From Porites lobata (Eukaryota > Cnidaria > Anthozoa > Scleractinia > Poritidae), in contig CALNXK010000156.1 in NCBI GenBank assembly GCA_942486035.1, positions 1,032,001 to 1,096,000 on the forward strand: 64,000 bases of DNA, read 5' to 3'. The notes beneath the pieces are model-generated. The model had not been told where the DNA came from. It did no database searches and worked only from the letters and a program-made list of their open reading frames with translations. The position numbers and the translations under genes are program-made. This document shows, one piece after another, positions 14,901 to 25,600 of this stretch. Numbering within the stretch: position 1 is the stretch's first letter; each line of letters opens with the position of its first letter.

Positions 14901-16075
14901 AGTTCCAGTTATGATCGTTATACAGGATGTACTGCACTGGATTGAAACCTGATTTACTTACTAACCCTAATCACTACACTACAAAGTCGTTTAGGAACTC
15001 AATGGCCGTTAGTTCCCTTGCAAACAGTAGCGTAAAGAAATATAACCATCAGCTAATTCTCCACTTTACAGGGAGGTAGTTCGCTAAAGGGTTTACCATT
15101 TCAAACTCTAGCACAAACAGAGGACTTGTAATATTCAACTTACATAGTCATCTTTTTTCTTTCCATATGCTGCAATGAAATCAGCATGTTTGCCCAAAAG
15201 CAAATCCTTAGGAGAGTTAGGTGGGATTTTAACATCTTTCACTTGCGATCCCTAACAATGAGACAAAAAAGTTTAATATTAATTAACTTTGCACTTGAAC
15301 TTGAAAAAAGGGCAAGTTCATTTGTTATTTATCTGCACGTACACAAATAGCTTGCACAAAAAAATGCATTATAGGTGAATAACTCATAGTAGCTGGCATT
15401 TCAGCAGTATCAGTTTTGTTCTTGGTGTTTTGGATCCACTGCTAACACACCCACTTTTGAACTGTCAGCCACAAATAATTTACAGTCGCACCTCCACTAA
15501 AAACCACCTCTCCACAATGGCCATCTCTCTACAATGGCCACTATTTTTGTCCTGGCAGACAGTCGATACATTGACTCTCAATTAAATCTCTCTAAAACAG
15601 CAACGGCCAACTCTCTACAACTGCCAAAATAACCTCAGATCCCAATATATGGAAGACAACCTAGAATTTTGCAGGTTGATATATCCCACAAAATTTCCTT
15701 CTACGCATGAATGAGTGAATGAATAAATGTATATCCTTTATTTAAACACGATTAGTATAAAAGCAATAAACATGCTTGAGGGGTCATGTGTACTAGTCTA
15801 TCATAAAACAAGAAAAGTTATATCAAATTCATGCCTGACTATTAAGATGAGATGAATTGAGTTTGAAATTTTATTGTGACTTCTAAACCCAAAGTTCACT
15901 GGTACTAAGCTTATATGACGTTTAATTTTGAATTAACAACAACGTGTATGCCACAAAATCCCTCGCGTGACAAGGTAGTTAAGAAGAGGAGTAATTTTAA
16001 ATAACAATTATGATTACCCTCCTCGTTTGTGCAGTTCAAAAAGTTTTGAGATTACACTTTAGTTTTTCTTACCAT
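5921..16075 (-). CDS. RABGGTB: Rab geranylgeranyltransferase subunit beta
   Basis: The protein is the catalytic beta subunit of geranylgeranyltransferase type II. With RABGGTA and Rab escort protein it attaches C20 groups to the C-terminal cysteines of Rab GTPases in the cytosol. Coding exons, read on the minus strand: 16073-16075, 15144-15251, 14430-14627, 13988-14093, 12700-12752, 12055-12165, 11619-11730, 9390-9478, 8609-8683 and 5921-6061. They total 996 nt, or 331 residues plus stop, the same length as the human protein as I recall it. All junctions are GT-AG and keep phase. Prenyltransferase alpha-alpha repeats include SCMNFDGGFGCRPGSESHSG and CERQLPSGGLNGRPEKLPD. The zinc ligands fall at the family positions D238, C240 and H290. 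The first coding exon is only ATG. That start was chosen because it gives MGSQVKDV, close to the vertebrate N-terminus, and the ATG abuts a GTAAGA donor. Introns carry several MITEs. Identity is very secure; the one-codon first exon is the least certain part. Confidence 0.96.
6272..7149. mobile_element. non-autonomous DNA transposon with TAA target duplication (PIF/Harbinger-like)
   Basis: The element begins GGCCTCGTCCACACGT and ends with its near-complement, ACACGTGTGGACGAGGCC. TAA flanks both sides (6269-6271 and 7150-7152), which fits the 3-bp TWA target site of PIF/Harbinger elements. It is 878 bp long and encodes no transposase. It lies in the last RABGGTB intron. Confidence 0.7.
8229..8480 (+). 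repeat. dispersed repeat, copy 1
   Basis: About 250 bp match 47440-47703 through GCGTCATTTT, GCGGGAAAACGTG, TAGCCGTCGTCA and the end block TCTATTTTTTGACA. Both copies are in the same orientation. This copy lies in the last RABGGTB intron. I cannot assign it to a transposon class. Confidence 0.65.
10683..10790. repeat. near-perfect foldback element
   Basis: Two arms of about 50 bases, starting TAGCCTGCGAAAACATCC and ending in the exact inverse, meet at a GCGCAAAACG centre. The RNA or single strand would form a long hairpin. It lies in RABGGTB intron 7. Its outer bases, TAGCCTG, are shared with other MITEs in this window. Confidence 0.85.
12334..12427. repeat. inverted-repeat MITE
   Basis: The core AAGTGTTATCAGC is mirrored by GCTGATAACACTT around a short GA-rich loop. 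Weaker pairing extends outward to GATATC on each side. It lies in RABGGTB intron 5. Confidence 0.65.
12908..13332. mobile_element. 425-bp foldback MITE with TTAA ends
   Basis: The left arm starts TTAAGACGGAATCCACCAGG and the right arm ends CCTGGTGGATTCTGTCTTAA. The arms stay complementary, with mismatches, through TTGTACCAGAATAAT on the left and ATTATTCTGGTACAA on the right. TTAA at both ends would suit a piggyBac-type target site, but the palindrome makes the exact boundary ambiguous. It lies in RABGGTB intron 4. Confidence 0.7.
13603..13693. repeat. small foldback
   Basis: AGGTTGATTCTCAATT is mirrored by AATTGAGAATCAACCT about 90 bp later. It is a short MITE-like palindrome inside RABGGTB intron 4. 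Confidence 0.6.
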
Positions 16076-16081
16076 TGTTTT

Positions 16082-16150
16082 TCACAAAAATGCACAAAAC
16101 ATCATTCCCTTCTCCGAAAAATTCCCTCCCAGAAGGACGCCATCTTGCAA
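16082..16150 (-). promoter_or_regulatory. putative RABGGTB 5' leader with YY1-like site and two short uORFs
   Basis: The minus strand reads GCAAGATGGCGTCC near 16138-16148, a good match to the YY1 core (AAGATGGCG) that often sits just downstream of animal start sites. If transcription begins upstream of it, the leader holds two overlapping upstream ORFs, 16143-16102 (13 codons) and 16105-16082 (7 codons), before the chosen ATG at 16075. The transcription start is not known from sequence. Confidence 0.4.
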
Positions 16151-17361
16151 AATAATTCCGCTGGTCAGGTGTCATGTGAGGCTCATTTCTCTGGAACCTG
16201 GACAGAGGTCGAGGGCGCCCCACCCCCCCGCCCCCAACGGGTGCCACCCTTTGTAATCCCCGAGACTCAAGCAGTCTTCGCGAGCCGAAAGTGAAGCTGA
16301 ATCGATCGAAGAAGAGTCAAGCGGATTTTACGATTTAAAGTTAGTAGCCAGCAAGATATAAAGGGCAAAATCTGTCATCAACGCGAAGCGCTCTTTTAGA
16401 TTTGACGGGTAGCTCCTGTAGTATATGATGATCTTCCCCCCTTCATAAGAATATTTTTGGGGGCGGCCCCTCCTTTTATCCGAAATTAATTGAGGTGACC
16501 CCAACCCCCGCTCCTCCCTAAACAGAAATGACAAAGAAAAAATGAAAAATGACTAACTGAGTTTGTTATTTTTTTCCTAATGAAACATTCGATTTGGTAT
16601 TCCTTTATGCATTTTAGAGGGATAGAATTGCCTTTTGGCGCATAATAAAGTAGGGGGTCCGGGGGCATGCTTCCCTGCGAAAATTTGAAATTCTTCGGAA
16701 TGTCAGAAACGCTGGTTTTTGGCATTCTGGTACGCTTTTTGCATTATTACCGGCAAATGCCGTCACAGCAAAATTTGAAGGAATTTTTTGGTGATCCCTC
16801 TTTAAAACCACTATTTTTTTTCTTTTGACTCCCCCTTTAGAGCCATCTTTTTCATGCCCCCCCCCCTCAAATCCCACCAGCCCCTCCCCCCCTACCTGAT
16901 GAAAAATGAAGGATCCCTAAGTGAAACTAAAAAAGTCACAAGACATTTTTGGTATTGAATAAATTTACTAATATTCTTGTCAGTAATGCATGTTCTTGTG
17001 CACGAGTAACTCTGTCTATTTATGAATTGCCACGATATGTTCGATGAAAATGGAAAAAAAATTGCGGCTAACAATTATGCCCTCCTTTCAGGTCACACAT
17101 TCTAACATTGATATATTCAGCAAGAACCTTAGTATCATCAGCATCATGCACGTCGGAACATGTTTTTGACCAGGCAACAGCTGAAGATGTGGTGCTCGGT
17201 AACCTCAAATGTTTTGTATTTTGCATTGTTTATTTGCTGTGTGTTGTCCCGCCAAAATTAGCTTGATTAAGCCAGCACTAGATCTAGTCCTACCAATTTA
17301 CTTAATTTAACAACGTTGCTGTTATTGGTGATCCGGAAACAGTCCAATTCATGTAGCCCAC
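16151..17361. other. intergenic DNA with repeat fragments
   Basis: A stretch near 16640-16700 holds GGGGGTCCGGGGGCATGC, also present at 57654-57675, so it belongs to a dispersed repeat. C-rich runs lie at 16856-16895. I see no conserved exon. The open frames here cross these repeats and look incidental. Confidence 0.45.
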
Positions 17362-17640
17362 TCAAACAAGGTCGATGTCTGACAGTACACTCAATAATTC
17401 AAGATACGGACGAGCATGGAAATACTCGGGTTGCATCAACATTATACAGACCGCTTTGCGTCGTTGCCGTAATAAAGGATTTAACCAAACTTGAACACTT
17501 TCTTCACTGGTCGCCAGCTGGCTTAAAGGTACCTGCCTGCTCGTTGGTCCATCGTCATCTCGAGTGAATTCAGTCTTCCTTCGCCGCAAAAAGCACAACA
17601 AAAATCTTCTCCAAGTCTTTGCTCTCTGTGGCCGCGGCAT
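17362..17640 (-). CDS. uncharacterised small protein, family member C
   Basis: I do not recognise a known family. The proposed 92-residue product starts MPRPQRAKTW. It has a basic N-terminal half and ends in a block containing R-R-K-A-V-C, then LM, then YF, then YLELLSVL and a final L-V. The same spacing (RRNAVC, LM or LI, DYF, LELL, L-I) closes the ORFs at 45321 and 50554 on the other strand. The open frame extends upstream in frame to 17907 (181 residues), so the start is uncertain. I chose 17640 because the extension contains nothing shared with the other two. A TGACGTCG element lies at 18014-18021, upstream in the direction of transcription. There is no intron in the visible ORF. Confidence 0.5.
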   Translation of the reverse strand: MPRPQRAKTWRRFLLCFLRRRKTEFTRDDDGPTSRQVPLSQLATSEESVQVWLNPLLRQRRKAVCIMLMQPEYFHARPYLELLSVLSDIDLV

Positions 17641-17907
17641 TGTGGAATAAACAATACATTCAGATGTATTCCAAATAAACAACAGAACTAGAAGTAATCC
17701 CCGTGCCAGAGTACAAGAACGCTCGTTGTGATTAAACGCCAAATGCGGTGGGCCAGGCTTACTACAGGGGAGCGGTTTGTTTTCTTTTGCGAAATGTTGT
17801 TTTTCAAGGTATTGCCTTGTTTTGATACAAATAAACCGGAGCATGTTTGCCTTACTTTTCAATAAATAGAGTGAAGATTTTTGTTTTTGTGGATTGTTTT
17901 TGTCCAT

Positions 17908-19060
17908 TGGATTAAAAACATTAGTTTTGATTGGTGACCGATTTTGCTAAACCTAATTTTGGTCGACATGAGTTCGTCACAGTTCGTCATGACTGCAGGA
18001 TCAACAGCCTTGATGACGTCGTTGACCATCCTCGTCTCCAGGACAACCAAACCCAGAAAAGCACGGGCGGTTCGTTGTAAACAAATGAAGAAAGCTGACC
18101 ATTTACCAAGAAATTCCGGAAATTCCGGGTGGTATGTTAATGGCACACAGGTTTTCCGGGCGTTCCACTGGAAAGTTCCCGGGAATAAGTGGAATTTTTG
18201 AAAAGGTCGTCCTGCTTTCCCGTTGGAAATGCAGTGGAGAAGTGTGACGTCACGTTACCATGGTAGCACTATTTCTGGATGACAACAAAACCAACGATGA
18301 CGGCGACGGCAAGGAGAACGGCAAGAAATGATATGTTTATATTAACAAACAACAACTTTGCACGTGCATCACGCTGTTTTGTACATTTCTTTGCCGTCGT
18401 TGTACCACTACGACATGAAACTTCTTAATTTCACGAGCCCGCTTTATGGAGTAGGTGAACACAACACAAAAATTGTCGCTTTCTTTTTCTAAACTTAGAT
18501 AACGATAGATACGGTCCCAAAGAAAGTAACGCCAAGATTTGCCAAATTAAATGACATTGAATAACAGCGGTGAAGTTTAAATTATCGCTTTGTTGTCATC
18601 CAAAAATTTTGCTACCATGGCAACGTGACGTAACGACTCTCCTCTCTATTTTCCGGTGGAAAGCACGTTCCATTAGGAGTTTTCACAAGGCATCACCAGT
18701 TCCAGGCTATTCACGGCGATATCTGTGCCACGAATGGAACTCGTGTCAAATGAACACGTTCTTCACTCGATGGACCTTTCCGTGGAAGTTTCCGAAAGTT
18801 TTTTGGCAAACGGAAAACGCCACAAGAAACGAATCTGAGACTAAAAACGTGGTACAATATCTTCATTGCTCCAATAAAATGAATGAGTTGCAGAAATACT
18901 AGCAACGGCGAAACGACGTCAATGAAGAAGAGCAGGCCAGTTCATGATTTGCACTAACAGTTGGCGCTGGCTATTTACAGTGTTAAGTTTATATAGCCTA
19001 TATGCGAAATACTTCTTTTTCGTGTCTTTTCGGGTTGTCGCTTTAGACTGTATTCACAAT
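17908..19060. repeat. intergenic repeats including a copy of the 3.4-4.4 kb MITE family
   Basis: The stretch 18284-18560 matches the MITE cluster at 3419-4431 through GTGCATCACG and TACATTTCTTTGCCGTC. Flanking segments near 18140-18200 and 18740-18810 resemble each other in inverted orientation and resemble 23880-23970, suggesting another inverted-repeat element around them. No gene is evident. Confidence 0.5.
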
Positions 19061-19067
19061 CAACTAT

Positions 19068-19073
19068 TTTATT
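19068..19073 (-). terminator. candidate poly(A) signal of SCAI
   Basis: AATAAA on the minus strand, about 550 bp past the SCAI stop codon. It is the first canonical hexamer I find after the stop. Confidence 0.4.
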
Positions 19074-19618
19074 AATTATTCATTGACTACGTTACACCTT
19101 TGTAACCCAAACAGTAATAAAACAAAAGAGCTCCATATACAGTATAAACATTGTTCAGAAGGACTTCTTATAACGCAAGTGTCAACTCAGTATGTCTACC
19201 CAACCTGTTTCGTGCGAACAAGATCACGAAAGAGAGGACCTCGGTAAGGCTATCGTTCTAACAATAAGGGTGTAGGAACTGGACTTCGAGCGTCTTGTGA
19301 ATGGCTATCCGCCTTCTCGTTATTGTTCCAGCTTTTTCGTAAAGTCGAAGAGACTGTATAGTCAAGTTCTCCTGAACTATCCATACTCGTTCTCTCTATC
19401 ATCAGAAACAGAGACAGAACCGCTCCTTTGTCCTTAGAAATTATTGGATAAGTCTGAGTATCATCTAAAGAATCATGGCATCCTGTGAGGACGTTCTGTC
19501 CGCCGTAAAAGGGGGATGAACGATGATCATTCAATAGCCCCTAGATTGGAATATCGAAGCCCGGCAAAGAACTCTGGTTCGACGTATGTTTCATCATAAA
19601 CACCAGAGGTGCAGATGG

Positions 19619-22600
19619 TTAGTCCGTGGGAGGACCTTCTCCAATCTCATAAAAGAGACTTCGTACATCCAACATTGAGGCGAGTTCAAGAACTTGCTTT
19701 TCTATACCGCCGTTGAGTAAGATCTCCGCCGGCAGCTTGGGGAAGCTCTTGGGATAGTAGTCTGAGCCCTAAATTGAGAACGTGGAATGACTTATCTGTA
19801 TACAATGAATGATAAACTGTAACTGGGACGCCAATACTTAGGGAGGAAAAGTGCTTATTTAAAGAGGCGCTATTTCGTCCGTCAATTTTCCACCTTGGTA
19901 AGATATTTAGTAAAAGGTCCCTGCATCCAGTCGTTCGAGTGCTACAAAACGGGCTTGCTGGAGAACAAGAGATGCAATGGGAGAAGACAACAAAGGAAAT
20001 TACCATTTTAAATGATGTAAGCTCTTTGTTTGTCTTGTCCTTGTGCGTCGCTTGCTCTCCAAAACGTTGGTTTTGTACCACGTGAATAACAAGCTGCAAA
20101 GGACCTTTCATTAAATGAGGCTGAGTATAATCTCAAGAATGATACAGATCTCGGAGGGTCTCGATCTGCATAATGCGACACTTCAACGTCCTGTTGGTTG
20201 CGATAATCTTACAATCTTACCAATCCAACCGAATTTCTGTCTTACTATCCTTCGCATCATTCCGCAAAGATTTATTGTATGTGTTCAAGGGACCCCTTCA
20301 TGCTCTCTATATGCCGGTTACGCGACTTCAAACCGAATATTAAATAAAAACTCGATGGGCCAGGGCGTTTTTGAAGCTCGGTGCTAAGAATAAATTCGAG
20401 CGTCTATGGTATGTGTAGAAAACTTAACAAAACAGAAAAAAATGCGCTACTTTGCATGCAAGAAGGCCCGTTTTTTGGAAAATTTTTCCTCCCAAGACGC
20501 CCCTCACTTTAGAAGTTTTCGATCTAGCAGGTATCATTTTTTTCCTCTGAATAAATGTTGGTAGCCATTCTTTTTTAACCCATCTTTTTGTACGCGTTAT
20601 TATTTCTAATAAATGGAAGGGCAGGTCACTGAGGTGGAACAGAAGGCCACTGTTACGAAAAATAACCACTGTTCTCCTTCATTGGCCACAACAATCAGAA
20701 CAATGACCTGCTGGTTCTAAAACAATAAAAAGATGCATGGAATCGGAAAATATCCTCGCTACTCAGTCGTCTCAAAAATATTAACCTCGCGCTGCGCTAT
20801 CGGTGATTATCTTATCGGTCAGGTATTATCTTAAACATATCACTATTTAAGGAACCCCGCCACTTCCACTTGTGAAACAATACCTTGAATGCTCGATGAA
20901 GATGCATGGTGTAAAAACAGAATACAAAACGAATAATCATCAAACGAAGAAACTCGTCATCAAGAAGCTGAAGGAAGGCTAGATCTGCAAGAAAAAAAGA
21001 AAGACTCATCTTAATGGATTTTCCGTTTACAAAGCCATTCAAGATCGTTCTTCAAACTGTGTCCCCATTTCGCAACTTTCAAAAAAATTAGCCACGATCC
21101 ACGCAGACGTTCCTGGGGCTTCGTCACGAGTTTGTTATAAGAAATCTAGGAGCTTTTCCTTTTTAGGAGACTTTTCCTGACTCTTCTAAAGTCTCGCGCT
21201 AAATTTCTCAAGGTTCAAAGCCGTACACATCCCAGATCTCGAAGTGGGCCGTGATCGGTCTACGTTTTTAACCTCTCGTTTTGGCAGTCGTTCGGAAAAG
21301 GTCCAGCGAGGAGACCCATTAGTGAGTTTAAATAACAGATGTTGTCCTTCGAGTTGTCTTCTTGCTATGTTTTTATACAATAGGCTCGTCGTGAATCGAA
21401 TGAAATGTTCCGCCGACTGTTCGGCCATTTTTCTTTTCACAACCAAAACAACTCAACTTCGTCCCCAGGTCTTCTCGGTTAATGGTGTATTAACCTCCAA
21501 CTGTGCTGCACTTTTGACATCATCGGTTGATTAATAGCAAAATTCTTCCAAATTTGGTCAACAGTAGCTGGCTATGGTGAGTCAAGCGCGTGCTTTTAGC
21601 CAATCAGAAACGGAGAAATATTTTGAATGGACAACAAAAACATTTATAAGTTTGTAATGAACCTACAATTCAATCACCTGCCTGTCAATTAAAGTTGTAA
21701 TGAGCTAGTGATTTGATTTGGTTAACAATCGCATTACCAATACTGATGCCGCCATTCGAAGGGATCACGACAAGCAGCAAGACAGTCGACTTAAAACAGT
21801 TCTTAGACAGTCCTAGAGCATGCGCAGTCGACTTACCAACACATCGTGACCAGTCGTAAAACACTCGAAGACAATCGTTCATGATTCGTCGAACTTGTCG
21901 GTGACAGCTATCCCACAAGTCACTGCGGAGATCAGCGATGCTACAGACATAACAAAAAGCCACCAATGGACTAAATAGGAAGAGCGAGAATAAACTTCCC
22001 TTCCGACTTTGCTCTGGAAAACAATGATCCAAAGAAAGAGTTATACAGCGTGAGTTATGGAAACTCCATAGTACTATCATTAATCGTCGACTACAACCGA
22101 ACCTGTATTAAGCAGACCTCTATTAAGCAGTGGCCCTTGAAATAACTAGAGTAGAGAGGCTACTGCCTTTTGTTTCATCTATTTAACAGACCTTCTAGTC
22201 TTCTCAGATTAGGGCAGAAAACCGTAAGTCTTGTCTCAGAGTACTTTAACTGAGTAGACTCTTGTGGCATGCAAAAGGACTACAATGGGCATAAGATTCT
22301 CTGGCAGTGACCACCCCTGAGGTCTATTTCCAAGCAATAGTGACTTTTATTATATCTCTCTGTTGGTGGGTGCACTGTGATTAGTCAGTTTAGTGGGTCA
22401 GTAGTATTTCACGGTCAAACCGTAAAGTCGAAAGTTTGCTTTGCTTGCGATTATTGACAGAGAAACTATATTGTAAGGCTTTCGTTTCAAGTAGTTTTGG
22501 ACTATAAAGGATGTGCTAAATGTTAAATGAATGTTGTTGACAATTCAAAGCCACGATTTTGCAAACCTCACTACCGTTCCGCTTGAATCGTAATATGCGA

Positions 22601-25600
22601 CGTCCTCTCCGTCTCTATTTAAACCCAGATATTTTAATATAAATCTTACTAGCCTCCTTTTCTTGATCCCCAATGTAAGTCACGGAACCTTGTGTTTTCC
22701 ACTTGGATTTATTGACCAAGCGCTAAAAAACTCGGTCCGGAGAACTTAAAGCACGGACCTCGAACTCGCTTAGAGAGCTACGTAATTTGGTATTCGCCTA
22801 TTAGCCCCCGAAAGTGTTTGAAGTGGTCTAAATCTTTAACAAAATCTTAAATATATCGCTTGAAAAACGCAACAAGGCAGTTTCAACTACGAGCACTAAC
22901 GTATTTACCTTGCATCGTCGTGGGAACTGTTATAGGCGACATCAAGGAGATAAGCGGCTGCCCAAACAAACTTGGAAAATACTGCAAGTGAAAGCAAAGT
23001 ACGGTCAAACTATTTTTAGACAGAGACCAGTAAAGCTGCCCCGGGCTGGAAACGAGTTTAGCGAGAGATAAGCGTCCACTCAACGCGTAGATAAAACCAA
23101 CTGGTTCTTTCTTGCCGGATCTCTGATGTAGAGATGCTAGAGCCAGGCGTCACTTGAAGTTGAAAGTAAAACAAAACTGAAAGCAAGGTTGGCAATACGG
23201 TAAAGGGCTGATTTATTTGTCTGTACTATGAAACCACCAGTGACTGATTCGTTAGAATGCTGGTTGTCCTGTGGTACCAAATGTATTCTCCGCGAAATAT
23301 GAGCAGATTTAGCAGTAGGGGTGCGACGCTTCGACCACAGCACGCGTTCCGACGTTTTTTTTGAGCGACGCACGTCAACCGGAAGTGAATCTTTTTTTTC
23401 TTTTAACATGCCTTAACGCCACCGCATATGTATGGCTAAGTGTCTACACTCTTATAGAGACGATTTGCCCAAAACTTCAGAGCGCGAGCGAAAAGTTGCA
23501 AAGAACTCGTTTCCCTAGTGCTGTCGCGTCCTAAATTTGCTAAACCTTACACTGCTTTGCAACAATTTTGGCGAAAAATTCATTCAGTTAAACGCCCAGT
23601 ATAGAAAGTCGTTTCTGTAAAACGAACATTAATATCTGCCTGTGGGTAAATAGTCACTTTAAGAAGCAAAAACTGGTTCTTTACCATTTACATAGACAAA
23701 CTGGTCGGTTCACGGTTTGGGCAAATGGAAAGCAAAATTCCGGAATAGCAAATATCGTCCCTGATTCGTGTTTACCATTTATACAAATCAGTTCCTTTAA
23801 CCGAAAAACGGCTGGGGAGGCCTGAAACTGGTATCAAAGACCGCTTTGAAAAAATGAAACTCAAATTTTCGTTTGAAACATTCCGTCCAGAAAAACAGGA
23901 CTACCTTTTCAGATGTTCCGTAGCTCCCAGACGTTTTTCGTTGGAACGGCCGAAAAACTCGTGTTCCATTTAGACACATTGAACACTGCACAGCTAATCG
24001 TACTACGTGGAAATTAACTTTACAAGACATCAACTGGTCTCCCTCGCAGCCGCTCTGGTGGGAGCCACGCAAAAAGGGCCCAGGAGGATGCGAAGGAGAC
24101 TAGACATCAACACGACTCCGATAAAACCCAAAACAGAGCGGTGTTGTAGCCGTCGACAACAGTTTCGCCATTACTGTGGCTCGTCAGGACGGCGCAACAA
24201 CAGACAGGTGTCTTGCAAAGTCAATTTTCACGTAACACAATCAGCTTTGCAGAATTCAATGTGTCTACTTGGTATTTTTTCTTGATTAGCTTTTCTTTAG
24301 ATCCTACGCTCTGCGGTATACTCGTTTGCGGTACTTTGCAGTTAATGTTCATTGAATTTCAATTACTTTTCAACCGGATTTTCCGGAAAAGTTTTGCAAA
24401 TAGTTAGCAACTACTAACTAACTCATACGAGTCGGTTAGAACATGTATCGTGAGAACATGTATCTATAGGAAGTAAAATGACCGTAAAGAGGTCTTGTTC
24501 ATACTCACCCTAAAAGCATAACTATTGGAGCTATCTACAATCACCATAAGAGGCTTCCTGCTGAACGGCACAAGGTCTTCTGGGTACAAGCTGAAGAACA
24601 CAAATAATTTATGCCCAACACAAATAAGAACACAAATAATTTATGCAGTTCTTTGTATTACTGGTAGACCAGTTTTCAGTCGAGCGTAATCCGAGCGTGT
24701 TCAGTTGAGCGTATTCTTGGGCCATCGTAGCCTAAGCTAAATACAACGGACGCAACAACCCCCAACATTGTTGGGCTAACAATGTGGGGATTTGTTGCGT
24801 CAGTGTTGGTAATGGTGTGCTAACGGATGCAACATCTCCCAACAATGTTGGGACCTGCATTGTTTAGTGGGAAGGATACGACCCATAAGAATTTGAAAAC
24901 CATGTGTAATGCGCCTGCTTGCGCTACGCTTTCGCCATCATGGAACAAAAGAAATGTTGAGAGTTGTTCACTGAAAAGTTTGACCGGTTTCAAGGTTGCG
25001 CAACAACTCCTAACAACATGCAAGAGGATGTGCAAACGGACGCAACATGTAACATCCAACAATGTGGGGTGGGGCTTATAAGCCGCAGTTTACGGTACAC
25101 AAATGTCACGCACCAGTGAACATCCTTTAAGTTGGCTCTCGCACGTCTTGTACCTTCCTCGTTTCCCGCCTTTTTGTGGCACATGGCAACACCTCCCATC
25201 TCGTAAGGACCTGGGATAAATCCCAAAGGAGAGAATTAAAAAATGCAAGAGTCAAGATTTTATGTCAGTATCACAATTGTTCACACTAAACTAGCCTGTT
25301 TCAAGCGTTGAGATTGTGGGGAGGGCGCAAAAAGATGTAAGCAAGAGAAACAGCTCTCTCTTCCTTCGTATTTTTTCCCCGCACTCTGACATCGCACCGA
25401 ATTCAACTATCCACTAACCTTCCTCTCCGGCCTTTGCGTTTCCAAGGCAACCATCACTGGAGACATAGATAAGCATAACGCCATTGCTAGGAAGTTCCTG
25501 GGGAAAAACCGGCATACATTATAGTTATTTACATCGTTCTAGAATAGAGCTTTATGCTTTAATACTGGTATGATCCGCTTTTCAAAGAACTCGATAGAGA

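Noticed and set aside
17944..18201. ORFs with NGTQVFRAFHWK-like ends at 17944, 18570 and 23797.
   Set aside because: The shared words recur in different orientations around inverted repeats, so they are translations of a dispersed element.
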